Source: a virus. Taken from it: a stretch of DNA of 38,661 bases. Every line of letters starts with the position of its first letter. Position 1 is the first letter of the stretch. The stretch spans positions 1-38,661 of IMG/VR virus record IMGVR_UViG_3300042453_004439; one strand, given 5' to 3'. The translations under genes and the position numbers were made by a program. A model generated the notes under the pieces. That model saw nothing but the letters and a program-made list of their open reading frames with translations, had not been told where the DNA came from and did no database searches. Shown here in pieces: positions 33,906-38,661 of the stretch.

Positions 33906-34642
33906 TATATACCAAAACGCCCACGTTGAGCGTTAAAATTATTTAATACCTCTAAATCCGATAATTGCCTGTTATAAACTAAAACACTTGCTATTCTTCC
34001 ATTGTAATAATCAGTATTACTTCTAACGCCAACTCTTAAATTCAAAGTTGTATAAGTAATAGTAGCAGGACTTACATCTCCTCTAACGTCATAAGAACCA
34101 AGCGCTCCATTGCGATAAAATTTCATATTGGTTGCTGAATTATTTAAATTAGTAAAAACAATATTCATCCATTGATTCTTTACTAATGCATTCGCTAATC
34201 CTTGAATGCCTTTAAATTTATTTGTATCTTCAAAATTGTAATAATCAAAGAAAAAAGCGTTTGTTCTACTTGCTCCATTATCTAATCCAATATAATAACC
34301 ACTACCATAATTATCTGCCGCATAAGCTAATAAATAATCAACAGCAGCGCCACCTGCACCAGTCCAATAAGTCCAAAAAGAAATAGAAAAAGGATCTGTA
34401 TTAGCAAATCGAAAACGAGTGTTATTACTTATCGTTGCAAAATCATTTACTTTATCAAAAACTATACTTCCGCCATTTAAAGAATTAAAACTCGGGCTAC
34501 CGCTGACGCTAGAATCGGCTAAATTGCCACTTAAATCATTCCAAGCAGTTGCGCCACTTCCAGAATAACTTTTTTTATCCGCAGCATCTAAACATAAAAT
34601 CAATCCATCTCTTACTATTTTTGGTCCTCTTTGTGTTGCCAT
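33905..34642 (-). CDS. ConA-like/LamG lectin-type virion protein (paralogue 3)
   Basis: 245 residues. It begins MATQRGPKIVRDGLILCLDAAD, then has KKSYSGSGATAWNDLSGN, and ends with VLVYNRQLSDLEVLNNFNAQRGRFGI. It is the copy closest to the family consensus. The upstream gene ends 3 bp before its ATG. The shared ends and variable middles of the three copies suggest duplication followed by divergence of the ligand-binding face. Confidence 0.86.
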   Translation of the reverse strand: MATQRGPKIVRDGLILCLDAADKKSYSGSGATAWNDLSGNLADSSVSGSPSFNSLNGGSIVFDKVNDFATISNNTRFRFANTDPFSISFWTYWTGAGGAAVDYLLAYAADNYGSGYYIGLDNGASRTNAFFFDYYNFEDTNKFKGIQGLANALVKNQWMNIVFTNLNNSATNMKFYRNGALGSYDVRGDVSPATITYTTLNLRVGVRSNTDYYNGRIASVLVYNRQLSDLEVLNNFNAQRGRFGI

Positions 34643-34645
34643 ATA

Positions 34646-35071
34646 TTAAATAGTAGCAGAAAATATCGCGGCTTCTTTAAAAACATCGTCCATTTGTTCT
34701 GATGTTAATATATTTTCTTGAATAATCAAAAAAGTTAACGTGTCAGTTCTTTGAAGGAAATTTCCATATTCCCATTGAGTAGAAATTATTGTTTGATCTG
34801 GTTGCGGCAAATTATCAATTAAATTTTGAACATCATCAAATTTATTAATTAATTTTAGTTGTACTCTAAAAGCCCAAAAAGCTATTTGTTGAGGAACAGG
34901 AATTATGATCGGCGCAACAACCCACTGACAATTTTCCCAAGTGCAAGTTTCTGTATTTGGATCGTATTGTGGTTGTGGGGTTTCGATCCAACCTTTTCTT
35001 AATAAAGTTTCAATAGCATTTTGATCTGTTTCTGCTCTTAATTGACATTCGAGTGTTAAAAAAGTTGTCAT
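34646..35071 (-). CDS. Small unknown protein of the fibre block
   Basis: 141 residues, with no family I can name. Visible features are GWIETPQPQYDPNTETC, a CTWENCQWVV segment, a QIAFWAFRVQLKLINKF helix and a WEYGNFLQRTDTL segment. A protein of this kind (roughly 100-150 residues, with a WAFR helix and a W-x-Y-G-N motif) is common among phage fibre genes and could be a fibre assembly factor. It lies between two lectin-type genes with gaps of 3 and 5 bp. Confidence 0.65.
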   Translation of the reverse strand: MTTFLTLECQLRAETDQNAIETLLRKGWIETPQPQYDPNTETCTWENCQWVVAPIIIPVPQQIAFWAFRVQLKLINKFDDVQNLIDNLPQPDQTIISTQWEYGNFLQRTDTLTFLIIQENILTSEQMDDVFKEAAIFSATI

Positions 35072-35076
35072 AAATA

Positions 35077-35790
35077 TTATCTATTAGTATTATTTTGCGT
35101 ATCTTTAATTTTAAAAGTAAAAAACGAAGCAATCTCAAATCTTCTTCTTAATGACTTACTAATAAGACTATTGAATAATAAAAATTGCATCAAATCACTT
35201 GTATCATAATCACAACAACCATTTCTCCCACCAAGACTTATTAATGTAGTAGTTGTGCTTAGTGCTACACCTGTACTGGAAGCAAAATCTCCTCTATAAA
35301 AAAATAGTTGAGTACCGTTGTATCCTAAACTTTGAACATATGGTGTATTAACAGAAATTGTTGCTGGATAATAGTTTAAAGATGGAGGTCTTACATTTGT
35401 TCCCACTAAATTCGTAGTAGTATGAGCAAATGAAAAATTAACAGCGTTAAAACTACCATCACTAGTAGACACTAAATGTTTATCAGCATTAATCGTTCTT
35501 GGAACTTCAGTTCCAATCCAGACATATCGAGAAGGATTTTCAGAAGTTAGCCAAGAAACACTTAAATAATCATTGACACCATCAAAGCTTACGGCTGGCT
35601 GTCCTCCTTGTATATTAGTTTTATAAGTAGGAGCAGCTGCGCCAGTAAAATTTCTAGTTCGTGTACTTAAATCGACCCATGAAGTGACTGAACCATTATT
35701 GGCAACTCCCTTTATTGATCTAGCGTCTAAAACAATAATAGCACCTGCGCTTTTAGCAGAAAAAACTATATGTCTATTTCTTCTATGCAT
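35077..35790 (-). CDS. Divergent ConA-like/LamG lectin-type protein
   Basis: 237 residues. The N-terminus IIVLDARSIKGVANNGSVTSWVDLS and the FDGVNDYLS block identify a LamG-type fold, but it lacks the GPKIITNG start and RGRFG end of the three tandem paralogues. It has a C-terminal helical tail (FEIASFFTFKI). It begins 1 bp after the stop of the large fibre gene, so it may be a fibre-tip or accessory lectin for that fibre. ATG at 35788-35790. Confidence 0.78.
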   Translation of the reverse strand: MHRRNRHIVFSAKSAGAIIVLDARSIKGVANNGSVTSWVDLSTRTRNFTGAAAPTYKTNIQGGQPAVSFDGVNDYLSVSWLTSENPSRYVWIGTEVPRTINADKHLVSTSDGSFNAVNFSFAHTTTNLVGTNVRPPSLNYYPATISVNTPYVQSLGYNGTQLFFYRGDFASSTGVALSTTTTLISLGGRNGCCDYDTSDLMQFLLFNSLISKSLRRRFEIASFFTFKIKDTQNNTNR

Positions 35791-35791
35791 G

Positions 35792-38661
35792 TTAGTTAAA
35801 TGTTATTTGTGCGCCTATTAATTGTGCATCAACTGCCAAAGTATCAGCAACGTCTGTTGCATCTCTAAATACTTCGAAATTAGTTATATTGTTTGGGGCG
35901 TTTGTTCCGGTAATTGTAATCGCGCTAGTAGCAGGTGAAATATGCATATATGCACCGCTTAACACAGTATCTGTCGCTTCGCCTGATGGACTAAATGCTA
36001 AATCAAGAGCAGTATTATCTGGATAACTTCTAGCTCTTAAACCCCATACAACAGAACCAGTATTATTACCTGTGACAGTCCAATAAAATCTGCTAGTAAT
36101 TGTACCTGAAGTCCAATTATTTGGCATTACTCTAAAAAATTGAGCAAACTCTTGTGTTGCGGCATCAAATTCTAATACGTCGTAATTAATATTATTTGTT
36201 CCTGTTTGTAATGAGTTGACACCCGCGCCGCCTGTTGAACGCGGTATCATTTCACCAGCACCAACAAAAATATTAGTAGATCCAGCTCCACCAACTTTTG
36301 TGCAAATTTCTCCGCTTGTCCCAACTACCAAAGAAGTATAACTTGTTGTATTTGTTGTGAGACCAGTTAATCGAACAGTGCCTGTTACATCTAATTTATA
36401 ATTAACAGTAGATGGACTTGTATAACCAATTCCAATTTTATTTCCAGTAATTATAAAATCACCACTAGCATATTGACCCATTGTTACTGTTGAATCAGCA
36501 AAAGCTTCAAACACAGGTAAACCTGCAATTGTATTTATAGACATTAATGATGAACTCAAATCATCGCTTACAGCAAATAATTCACCGCCTGTGCCATGCA
36601 CCTCAAATGGGTCAGTTGCGCCTGTAAAATTAATACCAAATTTACCACTTAGGTAACCAGTACCATTTGCATCATATGTAAAATTAGTTTCTGCGACCAA
36701 AGTTGTACCAGCTGCACCGTCTCTAGTAACAACACCATTATTTGGACCACTTAATGTAACACTGCTACCACCACCAGAAGGCGCAGCACCGCTTGTTAAA
36801 TCACCATTTGAATTTATATATACAACATTAGCGCCTGTTCCAGATGGCAATGTAGCAAATCTAACCGCACCAGTTGTATGTAATGTTGCTGCCGGATTGC
36901 TTGTTCCTATACCAACATTACCATCAGACTTTATAAGCATCAACTCTGTGCCAGAACCAAAATCTCCTCTTTGGAAATGAAACGCAGAAGTTGCATTGAA
37001 TATATTATTAAAATAAGTATCACCAACACTTGAATCGTACGTTACTCTAAAACCTTCGCCTGTTGAATTGTTACTATCCGTTAATAAGATTGCCGCATCA
37101 TTAGAAGAATTAGTATTATCTACTCTTAATAATGTTGTTGATGCTGAACTTTGTAAATGTAAAATACCAGATGGACTTGTTGTTCCTATGCCTACATTAC
37201 CACCACTAGCAATATAAAGCGCCGTACTACTATTATTAATAAAAGATGTTGTATTAGATGCAAATAAAATAGAATTATCATTACCATTTACTGTAGATGC
37301 ATATCTATCCGATATTACTCGACTACTAACAGAAACTTCACCTATTACAGTTAAAGTATTACTAGGAGTTGTTGTACCTATACCTACACTACCATTATTT
37401 AATATAGTTAACTTAGCATCTGTTGATGCTACAAAACTTGTGCCATCAGATCTTGTACCTAAATAAATATTTGGAGAAGTTGTAGAATTAACACCAATAA
37501 CTAAACTATTTGCACTATCTAAAGTTAATGTAGCAGTAGTAATGCCACCATCTTGTGACATATCTATACCAGCAATATCTGTTTCCGTAACGTTATCAGT
37601 GTCAGCTGTAATTTTTAATTTTGCTGTACCTGCGGATGAAAGATGCAGTAATTCTGTTGGACTTGTTGTACCGATACCTAAATTTCCATTATTATTTAAA
37701 CGCATCACTTCACTAAGCGTAGCGGAAGATCCGATAGAAACAGTTTGTGTAGCGCCGATATACCAACGATGAGTTGGCCCATCTTGAATATATGCAGATC
37801 TAGCAACATTTATGCTTGTAGAACTTAAAAATGCAGCACTTGATGCCAAAGAAGGTGTAACAGCATATCCTAAAAATGCACCGCCGCTGCTATATTCACT
37901 TCCTAATACAGTCAGATTTCCATCAGTATAATAACCAGCAATTATTGTACTTCCTAAAATAGAAGTATTAGTGCCCGCAGTAATTGAACCGCTTCTAACA
38001 TCCAATTTAGTTAATGGACTTGTTGTGCCGATACCTACATTGCCTCCATTTATAATTCGCATTGCTTCAGAGGCAATTCCTGCTCCAAATGCCAATCCAT
38101 AACTTCCACCATTAGGATTAAACTCAATATAAGCTTGATCAGTAACATCAGTTGTTTTTTGAATTTTTGTACTTGCTGTTGTCCAATCAGAACCAGCTGA
38201 AAAACGTTTTTCTATTATTCTCAAATAAGATGCATTACTATTACTGCTTTGAAAATTAGCTAATGTTAATGTTGAATTTAATGTTGTTGATAAAGAACCT
38301 CCATTTATATTTAAAATACAGTCAGGACTACTTGTTCCTACACCAACACTACCATTTACATACAATACAGATCCATTAAAAGTCAAATTGCTTTCTACAG
38401 TAGCATTTGGCGCAGATCCATTTAATGTAATTACGCCATTATCTGTTGTTCCGCTTAAAGTCAATGTTCCGCTTGTCCCAGATGAACCAGAAGATCCAGA
38501 TGTACCGCTTGATCCAGAACTTCCACTGGTTCCTGATGAACCAGAAGATCCAGATGTACCGCTTGATCCAGAACTTCCACTGGTTCCTGATGAACCAGAA
38601 GATCCAGATGTACCGCTTGATCCAGAACTTCCACTGGTTCCTGATGAACCAGAAGATCCAG
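35792..38661 (-). CDS. Large tail fibre, collagen-like and beta-repeat (5'-truncated by window)
   Basis: Open to the right edge; at least 955 residues are in view. An internal Met at 38464 is not the true start, because the Gly-X-Y frame continues upstream. The first about 65 visible residues are collagen-like. The rest has about eight units of the fibre repeat G-x-[VL]-G-[IV]-G-T-[ST]-[PN], each followed by a strand, between about 36400 and 38360. The C-terminal 150 residues form a separate beta domain, with no Peptidase_S74 chaperone. Inferred role: a long trimeric fibre whose tip binds the host. The product of the next gene, a LamG protein, may attach to it. Confidence 0.88.
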   Translation of the reverse strand, partial: GSSGSSGTSGSSGSSGTSGSSGSSGTSGSSGSSGTSGSSGSSGTSGSSGSSGTSGSSGSSGTSGTLTLSGTTDNGVITLNGSAPNATVESNLTFNGSVLYVNGSVGVGTSSPDCILNINGGSLSTTLNSTLTLANFQSSNSNASYLRIIEKRFSAGSDWTTASTKIQKTTDVTDQAYIEFNPNGGSYGLAFGAGIASEAMRIINGGNVGIGTTSPLTKLDVRSGSITAGTNTSILGSTIIAGYYTDGNLTVLGSEYSSGGAFLGYAVTPSLASSAAFLSSTSINVARSAYIQDGPTHRWYIGATQTVSIGSSATLSEVMRLNNNGNLGIGTTSPTELLHLSSAGTAKLKITADTDNVTETDIAGIDMSQDGGITTATLTLDSANSLVIGVNSTTSPNIYLGTRSDGTSFVASTDAKLTILNNGSVGIGTTTPSNTLTVIGEVSVSSRVISDRYASTVNGNDNSILFASNTTSFINNSSTALYIASGGNVGIGTTSPSGILHLQSSASTTLLRVDNTNSSNDAAILLTDSNNSTGEGFRVTYDSSVGDTYFNNIFNATSAFHFQRGDFGSGTELMLIKSDGNVGIGTSNPAATLHTTGAVRFATLPSGTGANVVYINSNGDLTSGAAPSGGGSSVTLSGPNNGVVTRDGAAGTTLVAETNFTYDANGTGYLSGKFGINFTGATDPFEVHGTGGELFAVSDDLSSSLMSINTIAGLPVFEAFADSTVTMGQYASGDFIITGNKIGIGYTSPSTVNYKLDVTGTVRLTGLTTNTTSYTSLVVGTSGEICTKVGGAGSTNIFVGAGEMIPRSTGGAGVNSLQTGTNNINYDVLEFDAATQEFAQFFRVMPNNWTSGTITSRFYWTVTGNNTGSVVWGLRARSYPDNTALDLAFSPSGEATDTVLSGAYMHISPATSAITITGTNAPNNITNFEVFRDATDVADTLAVDAQLIGAQITFN
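38481..38661 (-). repeat. Perfect 54-bp tandem repeat coding collagen-like triplets
   Basis: About 3.4 identical copies with a period of exactly 54 bp, starting at 38481, 38535, 38589 and 38643, and continuing beyond the edge. Each encodes six Gly-X-Y triplets (18 residues). Perfect identity over all copies suggests recent expansion or ongoing homogenisation; it also makes the true copy number uncertain in an assembly. Confidence 0.95.

Noticed and set aside
33886-33924. Longer start for the second LamG paralogue at 33924
   Set aside because: It would need a non-ATG codon, overlap the upstream gene and add a hydrophobic N-terminus absent in the paralogues.
1-38661. Possibility that the window is a complete circular genome with one fibre gene spanning the ends
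   Set aside because: Both ends lie in collagen-like minus-strand coding and the leftover bases would keep frame. However, a direct join inserts an extra Ala that breaks the Gly-X-Y register, and terminase, portal, capsid and replication genes are all missing.

Overview
The window is part of the structural module of a tailed bacteriophage (Caudoviricetes), most likely with a long siphovirus-type tail. It is AT-rich and tightly packed. It holds 26 protein genes, two of them cut by the window ends, and I saw no RNA genes, insertion sequences or CRISPR arrays. The tail-tip genes follow the lambda scheme (tape measure, M, L, K, I, J), which points to a Gram-negative host. Hardly any start codon has a Shine-Dalgarno sequence and initiation contexts are A/T-rich, which would fit Bacteroidota or a marine AT-rich host, but the sequence does not fix the host. 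Terminase, portal, capsid and replication genes are absent, so this is a fragment of a larger genome.

Layout. (1) 1-27905, minus strand, read right to left: two overlapping tail-assembly chaperone-like genes, a giant 2951-residue tape measure protein, a tail-tube-like protein, a fibre-like protein, a second tube-like protein, an M-like protein, a glycine-rich adhesin-like protein, an unknown protein, then L, K (JAMM only), I and J homologues, and a collagen-like fibre running off the left end. (2) 27962-31175, plus strand: two neck-type proteins, an unknown virion protein and the major tail tube protein. (3) 31193-31222: a hairpin terminator shared by convergent genes. (4) 31242-38661, minus strand: a second fibre/decoration block, with a long collagen-like and beta-repeat fibre entering from the right edge, four ConA-like (LamG) lectin-type proteins, a small unknown protein, an Ig-domain protein and a further virion protein.

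The most striking content is inside the tape measure gene. Between its TP901-like N-terminal part and its usual membrane-active and coiled-coil parts lies an insert of about 970 residues. The insert contains, in order, a staphylococcal-nuclease-like domain, a PD-(D/E)XK nuclease-like domain, an ADP-ribosyltransferase-like domain and a HipA/PI3K-like kinase fold. Each is bounded by a near-identical GF[IVM]PNFA peptide. Because tape measure proteins leave the virion with the DNA, this looks like a cargo of host-modifying enzymes built into the ruler.

Other points of interest are a lectin domain inserted between the two halves of the L-protein cysteine cluster, a duplicated M-type domain fused to another lectin domain, three tube-fold paralogues, and a start-proximal DNA motif (consensus GTGTAATTATAAATATG, ending in the start codon) before six genes on both strands.
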